The notes below the pieces were generated by a model, which had not been told where the DNA came from, did no database searches, and saw nothing but the letters and a program-made list of their open reading frames with translations. Of a stretch of DNA of 64,000 bases, positions 17,708 to 26,104 are shown piece by piece. The stretch's first letter is position 1, and the number at the start of each line of letters is the position of its first letter. The stretch is from assembly GCF_006337165.1 (NCBI RefSeq), contig NZ_CP040896.1:496001-560000 (forward strand), written 5' to 3'. Source of the stretch: Hymenobacter jejuensis. Its GTDB lineage: Bacteria > Bacteroidota > Bacteroidia > Cytophagales > Hymenobacteraceae. Made by a program: the position numbers and the translations under genes.

Positions 17708-18847
17708 TTATTGCAAGGCAATTAGTATAGGAATCAGGCCTTGTCCTTCCCGAAGCGGGCGCAGGGCTTTGCCGATCACGGCGCCAAAGGCTTTGCCCGG
17801 CTCGGCGGCTTTCATGGCGTGGCCGGGCAAGTCAGAAGTGGTCAGCAAATCGCCGACTTCAATGGCCGCCTCACGCGCATCGACCTTGCAGTAAACCTTG
17901 CCCAGCAACGCAATCGGTTGGCGTTGCGGGCTATGCTGCGGCTGCCGGTCTAGCACCAAACCCGGCTTGAAAGCACCTGCCCCCGAGACCACCCCAGCTA
18001 CGCGCTTGTCGTAGGGCTTATGGCTTTGGTAGAGGGCGCCTTCGTCGCCCAAAACCATCACGGTGCCCGGTTCAGCGGCCTCAGCAAGGTCAAAATCTTC
18101 GGCGCAGTCGGCGTTGGACATGGTAATGTCGCCGGTTACTTCCACGTTGCCCTCAAAAAAGCCTGCCAGCCGGCCGCCTTTCCCGTATACGCCGACCCCG
18201 CTTTTACTACTGCCCAGCACACCGATTCCGGCGCCGTCTGTTTGGCCCCATACCCCGTTGCCGGTGGTGCTGATGCCCACGACGCCCTCTGCTTTGGTTG
18301 CCCAGCCCTCCACGCCGCGCCCTTCAACGGAGCTGCCACGGATTCCGGCTGAAGTGCGGCTGGCGGCCCGTAAGCCGTAATCGGTGTCGCTGATTGCTAC
18401 CACGCCCCGGCCGCTCACCGATTCGCCCAGCACGCCAAACGACGAAGTACTTTTGCCGTGTACGCCGTTGCCGCTTTTGCTGGTGCCCAGCACGCCGTCG
18501 CCTTTTCCGTCCGTTTGACCCCAGATACCATTGCCCTCGGTGCTGATCCCGACCACGCCTTCTGCTTTGGTGGCCCAGCCTTCTATGCCACGTCCCTCGA
18601 CGGAACTGCTTCGAATGCCGGCCGAAGTACGACTGGCGGCCCGCAAACCATAATCGGTATCGCTAAGGGCCACCACCCCGCGACTGCTGGTTGACTCGCC
18701 CAGCACGCCAAACGAGGTGGCGCTTTTTCCGTGCACACCATTGCCGGCGTTGCTGACGCCCGCAACGCCGTCTCCGCCCACACTCCCATTTTCGCCGCGC
18801 ACGCCCGCTATTGCAGGATCTACGGAATCGCCGTTCAAGTTTGCCAT
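17708..18847 (-). CDS. Tail-fibre-like beta-helix repeat protein with C-terminal chaperone/peptidase-G2-like domain
   Basis: A 379-residue protein. Residues 35-125 and 126-216 are two tandem copies of a 91-residue unit, each built of short GVxGxSxxGxGVxG-type turns that would stack as a beta helix. Residue 217 on leads through GNVEVTGDITMSNADCAEDF to a domain (about 240-379) similar to the C-terminal region of phage tail-spike and related surface proteins, in some of which this region is self-cleaved. No signal peptide is visible. It is the first gene of the cluster running to 15135. There are no other phage genes near, so a free-standing adhesin or carrier protein is likely. Confidence 0.7.
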   Translation of the reverse strand: MANLNGDSVDPAIAGVRGENGSVGGDGVAGVSNAGNGVHGKSATSFGVLGESTSSRGVVALSDTDYGLRAASRTSAGIRSSSVEGRGIEGWATKAEGVVGISTEGNGIWGQTDGKGDGVLGTSKSGNGVHGKSTSSFGVLGESVSGRGVVAISDTDYGLRAASRTSAGIRGSSVEGRGVEGWATKAEGVVGISTTGNGVWGQTDGAGIGVLGSSKSGVGVYGKGGRLAGFFEGNVEVTGDITMSNADCAEDFDLAEAAEPGTVMVLGDEGALYQSHKPYDKRVAGVVSGAGAFKPGLVLDRQPQHSPQRQPIALLGKVYCKVDAREAAIEVGDLLTTSDLPGHAMKAAEPGKAFGAVIGKALRPLREGQGLIPILIALQ

Positions 18848-19161
18848 TTCTAAATTGTTGCTAAAAGTTTCCGATGCTTCCCCTTCCCAACACCACGCGC
18901 GTCAGCGCCCTAGTAATTGTTATAAGAATTTACGATTAAATACAAGACCTAACAAGTAACTGAGCAATAATTCAGTTAGTAATACCTTGAATATCAAAAA
19001 GATACAACGAACTACTGCGAGAGCTGGGGGTAAATTGCTTGCAAAGCCTGCCGAAGCGAACGTTTATCGTCACTGAACTCCCCAAAACCCCAAAAGGCGG
19101 CGCGGCTAAATAGCCACACCGCCTTTTCAAAGCTGAATCAGGAATACTGACAGCGAACTAC
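18848..19161. other. Intergenic region upstream of the repeat-protein cluster
   Basis: About 314 bases, AT-rich, containing the likely promoter of the 18847-15135 cluster (not resolved), a partial TTGAATATCAA centre near 18988, and the terminator of the cupin gene at its right end. No gene was seen. Confidence 0.4.
19092..19127 (-). terminator. Rho-independent-like terminator of the cupin gene
   Basis: AAAAGGCGG (19092-19100) pairs with CCGCCTTTT (19119-19127), with an inner GGCT/AGCC stem. It lies 35 bases after the stop of the gene at 19162-19551. Confidence 0.75.
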
Positions 19162-19551
19162 TTAACGCTGCGCATGCACCAGCGGCAAGCCCAGCCGCTG
19201 CACAGTCTGCTGCTCAAAGTCAAATTCAATCAGCACGGCGGGCTCCTCGCCTACTACCCAGCCGTCGTGACCGGGCTCAATGGCCACGACCTGCGGCGCC
19301 ACGAATTCTTCGCCGTCGCCGTTGGCGTACTGAATATGCAGTTGCCCATGCGCCAAAAACCCGACGTGTGCATGCATACAAAGCTCAGTACCAATGATAT
19401 CCTTCAGATCGCGGGACCAGCGAAAACCCGGCGGATAAATTACCCGCTTGACGCGCGCGTCGCCGGTGCGCACCACTTCTACCTGTACGCCCCCTACCTC
19501 ACGGCGCTCGGCCCCCGGAATGGGCGCCATCAGTGAATCCGTAGTACCCAT
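19162..19551 (-). CDS. Small cupin-domain protein
   Basis: A 129-residue single-cupin protein. The segment GTELCMHAHVGFLAHGQLHIQYANG gives candidate metal ligands His60 and His62, and PGHDGWVVG lies in the second cupin motif. It has no signal peptide. The ligand is unknown. It stands alone with its own terminator. Confidence 0.75.
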   Translation of the reverse strand: MGTTDSLMAPIPGAERREVGGVQVEVVRTGDARVKRVIYPPGFRWSRDLKDIIGTELCMHAHVGFLAHGQLHIQYANGDGEEFVAPQVVAIEPGHDGWVVGEEPAVLIEFDFEQQTVQRLGLPLVHAQR

Positions 19552-19707
19552 AATGCTGTGCTAATAGTGAGCGCTGAGCGCCTGAAAAGGAAGTGAAAGC
19601 CTGCTGCTGGGTATTAAAGTAATAAAATTTAGAATTTTTTCCACTAAAGCCCGGCGATTCATTGCGCTTCCTTTCAAGCAGTTAGTCATGTAAAGCCGCC
19701 CGGTCGG

Positions 19708-20433
19708 CTATTTGCCGCTTTTTACTTGCTGAATGGCCTGCACGATGGCCTGTGAAAAAATGGGCGCCACCACCCGCTGTCCGGCGTCGTTGAGGTGCAC
19801 CCGATCGTGGTAATAAGCCGTATTTTGTTCGTCACCGGCTCGCCCAACGCGCTGATCTGCAGCGACATCTGCCAGCCCATGAAAGGCCGTACTGCCCTGC
19901 GCCTGCAGGTTGCGCAGATAAGCATTGGTCGCCTGACGGTCGGTTTCCTGATTGGCCGGCGTATCTTCCTCCGAGCGGGGCAGCAGCGTTCCCACCACAA
20001 TTTTCCACTTGGGGTGCACAGCCAGCGCCTGCCGGCACACTTGCAGCAGCGCATCCTCAGCTTGCGCCGCTTTGGCCCCGTAATAGATGTGGTTGGTCCC
20101 TTCCCAGAGCACGAGCACGTTTACGTCTTTGCTGTCGTCGTAGGCGGCGTTGATGCGCTCCATTTTATCCAAAATCTGCTGTGTGGTTTGGTTGGCAACG
20201 GCCACGTTCTGCAGATCGCCGCTGCCAAGCCCGGCGGTTTGGGCTTGGGCCCGCACGTCAGTCATGATCTTTTCATCCATGATAAAACCCAGGTAACCAG
20301 ATAGTAAACTATTGCCTGCCAGAGTCACTTTGTAGGTGAGGGGCTGAACCGGGGCAGGTTCCTTGGAGGTGCATCCCATCAGCCAGATGGGGAACACAAA
20401 TAATAGGCAGCGAACGATGAATTTGAGGAGCAT
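19708..20433 (-). CDS. SGNH/GDSL-type hydrolase lipoprotein
   Basis: A 241-residue lipoprotein: signal MLLKFIVRCLLFVFPIWLMGC with lipobox LMGC (Cys21 approx.). The block I serine is in VTLAGNSLLSG, block III-like VLWEGTNHIYYG follows, and the catalytic Asp/His pair is in DRVHLNDAGQ. This fits an esterase/lipase of the SGNH superfamily, probably acting at the cell surface on acyl or acetyl groups. The substrate is not known. Confidence 0.82.
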   Translation of the reverse strand: MLLKFIVRCLLFVFPIWLMGCTSKEPAPVQPLTYKVTLAGNSLLSGYLGFIMDEKIMTDVRAQAQTAGLGSGDLQNVAVANQTTQQILDKMERINAAYDDSKDVNVLVLWEGTNHIYYGAKAAQAEDALLQVCRQALAVHPKWKIVVGTLLPRSEEDTPANQETDRQATNAYLRNLQAQGSTAFHGLADVAADQRVGRAGDEQNTAYYHDRVHLNDAGQRVVAPIFSQAIVQAIQQVKSGK

Positions 20434-20923
20434 ATGTAGGTGGTAAAGAGAGGAGAAGCAGAACGGAGGGGATTACGCAATAGTCCGCCCCGAAGATGCA
20501 AAGGACGTAAAACGGTTGGCAGAGGCAGAAAAGTATATCATGTAATGCTTTGACTATCAACTACTTAACTAGATACAGGCATTTTAACTATGCCTAGCTA
20601 ATGTAACTATAAGAATAGTAATCTTAGCATTGAAAGCAAGGTGTAGGCTCAGAAATTCGAGGTAGGAGTTGTACAAAATCAGTAGCTGGCTATGATACTT
20701 CCTACTCTACACGGTGTCGCCGGACTGGGTTTTAGCCGACACTGGTGCCGTTGAATAGGGCTGCAACCAGCGCCGAACTATTCAAACTGTTAGGGAGGAA
20801 AATAAATATACCTAAAGCAATATTTATTTGAATAATATCCTCTTAATTAGATGTAACGCTTTGATTACCAAGAAGTTTTTACGGTAAATCCAATTTTCTA
20901 AATCTACTTCTAATCTCACTACT
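20434..20923. other. Divergent intergenic region, SGNH hydrolase / ScyD-like
   Basis: About 490 bases with no gene. It holds a palindromic element at 20543-20567, a second weaker one near 20860, and AT-rich stretches that probably carry two divergent promoters. Confidence 0.4.
20543..20567. repeat. Intergenic palindromic element, copy 3
   Basis: Centre TTGA-CTA-TCAA with the right half TCAACTACTTA and the left arm TAATGCTTTGA (7 of 11 positions pair). It is in the gap between divergent genes. Confidence 0.4.
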
Positions 20924-21916
20924 ATGCCCCACAAACACCTCCTTGTTTCCGCTTTTTTGCTGCTTACGCTGCTAGTTACCAGCTGTCAGAACGACGATTT
21001 GGGAAGCCTGTTTCCCAACCAGAAAACCATTATCACCGATGACCTAACCCTTCCTATTGGCCTGAGCGTAGATGGCAAAGGCCGGATTTGGGTCAGCGAA
21101 ACAGGCACCGGTAACAACGATGCGCAGATTTCGGTAGTCACCCAGGATGGGCAAGTGTATCCGGCCTTTACCGGCTTCGCTTCCGCAGTATCGCAGGGCG
21201 GCGAGCTGGGCGGCATTGGGCACGTGCTGTACAAAGACGGCATTCTGTATATTCTGGAGGGTGGCACGGGCAAGCTGTATCGCGCCGACGTCTCCGCCTA
21301 CAAACCCGGCGACCCGACCCGCTCCGCCCAGAGTTTGGCGTCGGAGGACATCGGGACGTTTGTACGGTCGCAAAACCTTTCTACCCCCATCGATTCGGAT
21401 ATCTACGACCTGACCTTCGGCCCCGATGGCGATCTGTACATTGCTGACGCTGGTGCCAACGCCATCATCAGGCGTAAGAAGGATACGGGCGCACTCAGCG
21501 TATTTGCCAAGATTCCGAATATCAATCCGCAGGTGCAATCCGTACCGACGGGTATCGTATTCGACGGCAACCGGTTCTTGGTCAGCACCTTGACTGGGTT
21601 CCCGTTCAGTACGGGCGCGGCCAAAATCGTGCAGGTGACGCTGAACGGCACCGTTTCGGACTACCGCACGGGCTTTACCATGCTCACCAACTTGGCCTTA
21701 ACCACGAAGAATATTCCCGTTGTAACCGAGTACGCGCAGTTTTCGCTGACCCCTCCCGCCGTAGGCTTTGTGCCTAAGAGCGGCCGTGTGGCTACAGAAA
21801 CGGGTACAACCCTGCGCGGAAGCCTCGAGCAACCTACTGATATAGAACGCGTTGGTGAGCACACCTACTACGTGCTCGGTCACGGCGACGGCACCATTCA
21901 ACGCCTGACTTACTAA
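20924..21916 (+). CDS. ScyD/ScyE-like beta-propeller lipoprotein
   Basis: A 330-residue lipoprotein: signal with lipobox VTSC. The rest is NHL/SMP30-like propeller repeats, e.g. LPIGLSVDGKGRIWVSETG, DLTFGPDGDLYIADAG and PTGIVFDGNRFLVSTL, matching the ScyD/ScyE family of secreted propellers. ScyD/ScyE are known from the cyanobacterial scytonemin cluster, but members elsewhere have no defined role. It is a single gene followed by a hairpin terminator. Confidence 0.8.
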   Translation: MPHKHLLVSAFLLLTLLVTSCQNDDLGSLFPNQKTIITDDLTLPIGLSVDGKGRIWVSETGTGNNDAQISVVTQDGQVYPAFTGFASAVSQGGELGGIGHVLYKDGILYILEGGTGKLYRADVSAYKPGDPTRSAQSLASEDIGTFVRSQNLSTPIDSDIYDLTFGPDGDLYIADAGANAIIRRKKDTGALSVFAKIPNINPQVQSVPTGIVFDGNRFLVSTLTGFPFSTGAAKIVQVTLNGTVSDYRTGFTMLTNLALTTKNIPVVTEYAQFSLTPPAVGFVPKSGRVATETGTTLRGSLEQPTDIERVGEHTYYVLGHGDGTIQRLTY

Positions 21917-21994
21917 GCCTCAAAAGGGCGCTTTTACGCATAACTTCTTGGTAAAACAGTACGCAAAGACCTCCACGTCAGTGCGAACTGATCA

Positions 21995-22046
21995 CACAGC
22001 CTTCTTTGGCAGATACCTGAATCAGGCGCTGCCGAAGAGGGCTGTG
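21995..22046 (+). terminator. Hairpin terminator after the ScyD-like gene
   Basis: Arms 21995-22012 and 22029-22046 pair over 18 positions, 16 Watson-Crick and two G-U, around a 16-base loop, and a T-rich stretch follows. Confidence 0.7.
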
Positions 22047-22051
22047 TTATT

Positions 22052-22085
22052 TGATGCGTGTTATATAATGATGCGTGTTATATAA
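22052..22085 (+). repeat. 17-base tandem duplication
   Basis: TGATGCGTGTTATATAA occurs twice in direct tandem (22052-22068, 22069-22085), just after the terminator hairpin. It looks like a recent slippage duplication. Confidence 0.9.
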
Positions 22086-22352
22086 TATAGAATAGGAATA
22101 ATGGTGCTGGCTAGCACGCGGGCGCTACATTTATTAAAGCTTTACGCAAGCTTTAGCAAACGATTCCGGCGGTTGTGCTAACTTACCCGCCGTCCTTGGG
22201 CATTGAGCCAACTGACAGATTGTCAATGCCCCACGGATTCTCCAAAACGTTACGTTCCCGTTGCCCCGCGGACTTGCCGGCTTTTGTGCCCGCACTACGC
22301 ACGCTTGCCCCTACCCCAATGAACCTCGGCTAGTCGAATTATTTGCTCCGGC

Positions 22353-25151
22353 ATGGTTCGGCCCATTTTAACTGTAAAAACGGTGCGCAGCAGACGAAAA
22401 ATTGCTCTGGTAATGTTGGTTGTGCTGTGGGCTGCCTGCTCGCAGGCGTTCTCCCAAGCCACAGTGGTGCAATACCTCTCCGGCACCGACAAAGACCATA
22501 CCGTACAGTGGGATTTTTATTGCACTACGGGCAGCAAAAGCGGCAAATGGGACAAGATTGCGGTGCCCTCTAACTGGGAGTTGCAGGGCTTTGGCACCTA
22601 CAATTACTACCGTGACGACGTTAACCCCGACGAGCAGGGCCTGTACAAGCACGCATTTCAGGTGCCGGCGGGCAAAAACAAGCGCGTATTTATCGTGTTT
22701 GAGGCCTCCATGACCGACACCGAGGTGAAGGTAAACGGGCAGTTAGCCGGGCCGGTGCACCAAGGCGGCTTCTACCGCTTTAAGTATGAGATTACCAGCC
22801 TGTTGAAACCCGCTGGCACCGACAACCTGCTGGAAGTGAAGGTCAGCAAGCGCTCCGCCAACGCCTCCATCAACCAAGCCGAGCGCAAGGCCGATTTTTG
22901 GCAATTCGGCGGAATTTTTCGGCCGGTATACCTGGAGATCGTCCCCGCTACATACATCGACCGCGTTGCGCTGAATGCACAAGCCGATGGGTCGTTGAGC
23001 GTGGACGTGTATGCAGTAAACGCTGCTAATCAGACGCTTAAGGCGGAAGTACAGGAGCTTTCAGGCAAGCGGGTTGGGTCGGGATTTTCCGCGAAGACCA
23101 GCAGCGGCCAGGAGAAAACCACGCTGCGTCAGCAGTTTAAAGGCATCAAGCCTTGGAACCCAGAGGCGCCAAAGCTTTACAACCTCATCGTTTCGCTTGC
23201 TGACGCCAAAGGCGCAGTGCATCGGATTAAGCAACGATTTGGGTTCCGCACCATGGAGCTCCGGCCGCAGGATGGGCTGTACGTCAACGGGCAGAAAATC
23301 TACTTCAAAGGCGTGTGCCGGCACAGCGAATGGCCCGAATCGGGGCGTACGCTTAGCAAGCAGCTCAGTCTGCTCGACGTGGGCCTAATGAAGGAAATGA
23401 ACATGAACGCCGTGCGCATGTCGCATTACCCACCCGATCAGCATTTTCTGGACGTGTGCGATTCGTTGGGGCTTTTTGTGCTGGATGAGCTCACCGGCTG
23501 GCAGGCCAAATACGATACTTTGGTGGGGCGCAAGCTGGTGAAGGAACTGGTTGTGCGCGACGTCAACCACCCTTCTATTGTGCTCTGGGACAACGGCAAC
23601 GAGGGCGGCTTCAACTTTGGTCTCGACGCCGATTATGCCCTCTACGACCCGCAAAAACGCCCGGTGATTCACCCCTGGGAGCGCTTCAACGGCACCGATA
23701 CCAAGCACTACCCCGACTACAACTACGTGCAGAACTCCGTGCTCTACGGCAAGGAAATCTTCTTCCCAACGGAGTTTATGCACGGCCTTTTCGACGGCGG
23801 GCACGGCGCGGGACTCGAAGATTTCTGGAACCTGATGCGCCGCCATCCTTACTTTGGCGGGGGCTTTTTGTGGGCCCTCCACGACGAAGCCGTAGTCCGC
23901 ACCGACCAGAACGGCAAGTTGGATGCCGCCGGTGACCAAGCCCCCGATGGCATCCTAGGGCCCCACCGCGAAAAAGAAGCCAGCTTCTTCACCATCAAAG
24001 AGTTGTGGTCGCCAGTCGTGATCGACAAGAAGTTTCTCGCGCCCGGCTTCGACGGACGGCTGGAGGTAGAAAACCGTTACTTGTACACCGACCTGAACCA
24101 ATGCTCGTTTGCGTGGCGGCTCGTGTCGTTCCCGGCGCCCAATAGTACGACCACTGCGCCCAAGAATAACGCGACCGGCACCGCGCAGCCACCGGCGTTG
24201 GCACCGGGCACGAAAGGGACACTGGCGCTCAAGCTTCCCTCCAACTGGCACCAAAGCGACGCCCTCTACCTGACCGCATACGGCCCCGACAAGCGCGAGC
24301 TTTTCACTTGGACGATGCCGATTAGATATCCACAAGATATTGATAAGCAGTTTGTTGCTAAATCAGCAGCACCGGCCATCGAAGCAACGGAGCAAGTGGT
24401 CAGCTTGCTGGTGAAAGCCGACGGCGTGAGTTATTATTTTGACAAAAGCACCGGGTACCTGCAAAAGGTGGTCAATGCGAAAGGCGAAATCTCGTTGTCG
24501 GGCGGGCCTGTACAGGCCGGTGTACACCACTCGCTCCAGAAGTTTCGACACTACGCGGCCGGCGACAGCCACGTCGTGGAAGCCGATTACGGCGGGCCTT
24601 CGGAGTTTCACGTGAAGTGGCTGTTTGCGGCTGGCAAGCCGGCCAAGCTCGAATACCAGTATTCGCAGAAGGGCGACGCCGATTTTATGGGCATCACGTT
24701 TAATTATCCCGAGGAAAAAATCACGGGCATGAAATGGCTGGGGCGTGGGCCGTATCGGGTGTGGAAAAACCGCCTGAAGGGCCAGCAGTTTGGCGTTTGG
24801 CACAAAGACTACAACAACTCCATCACGGGCGAAACCTGGCAGTATCCGGAGTTTAAGGGCTATCACGCCGACCTGTATTGGGTGGTCGTGGAGAACAAAG
24901 AATCGCCGTTTACCGTCTACTCCGACGACCAATCTATCTTTCTGCAAATGCTCAAACCGGCCCGGCCGGCCGGGGCCCGCACCGACAACACGGTTCCCGC
25001 TTTCCCCGACGGTAACCTCGGATTTCTGACAGCCATTGCGCCCATCGGCACCAAATTTCAGGCAGCGGCCCTGATGGGACCGCAAAGTCAGAAAAACTTC
25101 ATGCTCAACTACACGCCTATCAAGGGCAGCCTGTGGTTTGACTTTCGCTAA
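22353..25151 (+). CDS. GH2 family beta-galactosidase/glucuronidase-like enzyme, exported
   Basis: A 932-residue glycosidase with a signal peptide ending QAFSQ. Order: sugar-binding jelly roll (about 40-205), immunoglobulin-like domain (to about 300), TIM barrel with YFKGVCRHSEWPESG, NHPSIVLWDNGNEGG (acid/base Glu417) and FPTEFMHG (nucleophile Glu474), then C-terminal beta domains. The region between the two Glu and the barrel loops differ from LacZ, so a non-lactose galactoside or other beta-glycoside is likely. A NIPSNAP-protein gene follows after 60 bases and is probably co-transcribed. Confidence 0.9.
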   Translation: MVRPILTVKTVRSRRKIALVMLVVLWAACSQAFSQATVVQYLSGTDKDHTVQWDFYCTTGSKSGKWDKIAVPSNWELQGFGTYNYYRDDVNPDEQGLYKHAFQVPAGKNKRVFIVFEASMTDTEVKVNGQLAGPVHQGGFYRFKYEITSLLKPAGTDNLLEVKVSKRSANASINQAERKADFWQFGGIFRPVYLEIVPATYIDRVALNAQADGSLSVDVYAVNAANQTLKAEVQELSGKRVGSGFSAKTSSGQEKTTLRQQFKGIKPWNPEAPKLYNLIVSLADAKGAVHRIKQRFGFRTMELRPQDGLYVNGQKIYFKGVCRHSEWPESGRTLSKQLSLLDVGLMKEMNMNAVRMSHYPPDQHFLDVCDSLGLFVLDELTGWQAKYDTLVGRKLVKELVVRDVNHPSIVLWDNGNEGGFNFGLDADYALYDPQKRPVIHPWERFNGTDTKHYPDYNYVQNSVLYGKEIFFPTEFMHGLFDGGHGAGLEDFWNLMRRHPYFGGGFLWALHDEAVVRTDQNGKLDAAGDQAPDGILGPHREKEASFFTIKELWSPVVIDKKFLAPGFDGRLEVENRYLYTDLNQCSFAWRLVSFPAPNSTTTAPKNNATGTAQPPALAPGTKGTLALKLPSNWHQSDALYLTAYGPDKRELFTWTMPIRYPQDIDKQFVAKSAAPAIEATEQVVSLLVKADGVSYYFDKSTGYLQKVVNAKGEISLSGGPVQAGVHHSLQKFRHYAAGDSHVVEADYGGPSEFHVKWLFAAGKPAKLEYQYSQKGDADFMGITFNYPEEKITGMKWLGRGPYRVWKNRLKGQQFGVWHKDYNNSITGETWQYPEFKGYHADLYWVVVENKESPFTVYSDDQSIFLQMLKPARPAGARTDNTVPAFPDGNLGFLTAIAPIGTKFQAAALMGPQSQKNFMLNYTPIKGSLWFDFR

Positions 25152-25211
25152 GACCTTTCTACTTTCTCATTTCTCAGACGTCACCAAAACCACCAAACTA
25201 ACTACCTCTCT

Positions 25212-26018
25212 ATGAAGCTTTTGCACATACAGCGAGTTACTCTCTGCTTGATTTTTTTGTGGCTGGCCAGCACTTTGCAAGGGTTCGGCGCAGCCCCGAA
25301 ACGCGATTTCTACCAACTCAAGATTTACCACTTACAGAACAAAGACCAGGAAGCCCGCCTCGACAAATACCTGCACCAGGCGTATTTGCCGGCGCTGCAC
25401 CGGGCTGGAATTGCCAAGGTCGGGGTGTTCAAGCCCATCGCTGCAACCGATGCCGCAGCGCCTGTCCCAACAGAGCAACTTATTTTCGTGTTTGTTCCGT
25501 TTAGCTCGGGAGAACAATTTCTGAAGCTGGATTCGGACTTGGAGAAGGACAAGCAATACCAAACCAGCGCCCAAGATTACCTCAACGCGCCCTTCGACAA
25601 CCCCGTGTACAGCCGCATCGAAACCGTGCTGATGAATGCCTTTACGGGCATGCCAAACTTCCACCTGCCGGCTCTGAAATCGGGACCTAATGAGCGCGTA
25701 TACGAGCTGCGCAGCTACGAAGGCGCCACCGAAAAGCTGCACCTCAACAAAGTAGCGCAGTTCAACAACGCCGAAATCAATATTTTTAAGCGCCTGAATT
25801 TCAACACTGTATTCTGTGGGCAGGTAGTGGCAGGCAGCAAAATGCCGAACCTGATGTACCTCTCCACCTTCGAAAACACGGCAGACCAAGAGGCGCACTG
25901 GAAAGCATTCGGCGCCGACCCAGAGTGGGTAAAGCTCAAGGCCATGCCTGAGTACGCTAATAACATGCTGCGCATGGACAAGTACATGCTACACCCCGCT
26001 TCGTACTCTGATATATAA
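25212..26018 (+). CDS. Exported NIPSNAP family protein
   Basis: 268 residues with a Sec signal (ending GFGAAP). Two NIPSNAP-type ferredoxin-like halves are seen: YQLKIYHLQNKDQEARLDKYL near residue 35 and VYELRSYEGATEKLHLNKV near residue 165. Such proteins are common in Bacteroidota sugar loci, often beside Gfo/Idh/MocA genes, but have no established activity. It follows GH2 in one transcription unit and ends at a strong terminator. Confidence 0.85.
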   Translation: MKLLHIQRVTLCLIFLWLASTLQGFGAAPKRDFYQLKIYHLQNKDQEARLDKYLHQAYLPALHRAGIAKVGVFKPIAATDAAAPVPTEQLIFVFVPFSSGEQFLKLDSDLEKDKQYQTSAQDYLNAPFDNPVYSRIETVLMNAFTGMPNFHLPALKSGPNERVYELRSYEGATEKLHLNKVAQFNNAEINIFKRLNFNTVFCGQVVAGSKMPNLMYLSTFENTADQEAHWKAFGADPEWVKLKAMPEYANNMLRMDKYMLHPASYSDI

Positions 26019-26040
26019 CATATTGACAATCAATCACTTA
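26016..26040. repeat. Intergenic palindromic element, copy 4
   Basis: Centre TTGA-CAA-TCAA with the right half TCAATCACTTA, 8 of 11 arm positions pairing. It lies between a stop codon and a terminator, so here it cannot be a promoter for the upstream gene. Confidence 0.45.
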
Positions 26041-26041
26041 C

Positions 26042-26088
26042 AAAAAATCCCGTTGACTGCCTTTTTGGCGAAGTCAACGGGATTTTTT
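26042..26088. terminator. Bidirectional terminator between NIPSNAP and Gfo/Idh/MocA genes
   Basis: Perfect 17-base arms (26042-26058 and 26072-26088) with the core TCCCGTTGACT and A/T tracts on both sides; the loop is 13 bases. Confidence 0.92.
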
Positions 26089-26104
26089 GCGATTTCATAA
26101 CCTG

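Larger units (their letters stand above)
21917..22352. other. Intergenic region before the GH2 gene
   Basis: About 436 bases without a gene. It contains a terminator hairpin, a 17-base tandem duplication and a TAAAGCTT/AAGCTTTA palindrome (22135-22155) that may be an operator for the GH2 gene. Confidence 0.45.

Noticed and set aside
17708..18847. Prophage, suggested by the tail-fibre-like protein
   Set aside because: No capsid, terminase, tail, lysis or integrase genes are around; neighbours are not phage-like.
24331..24350. GATATTGATAAG-type match to the palindromic element inside GH2
   Set aside because: It lies in coding sequence and lacks the second arm.
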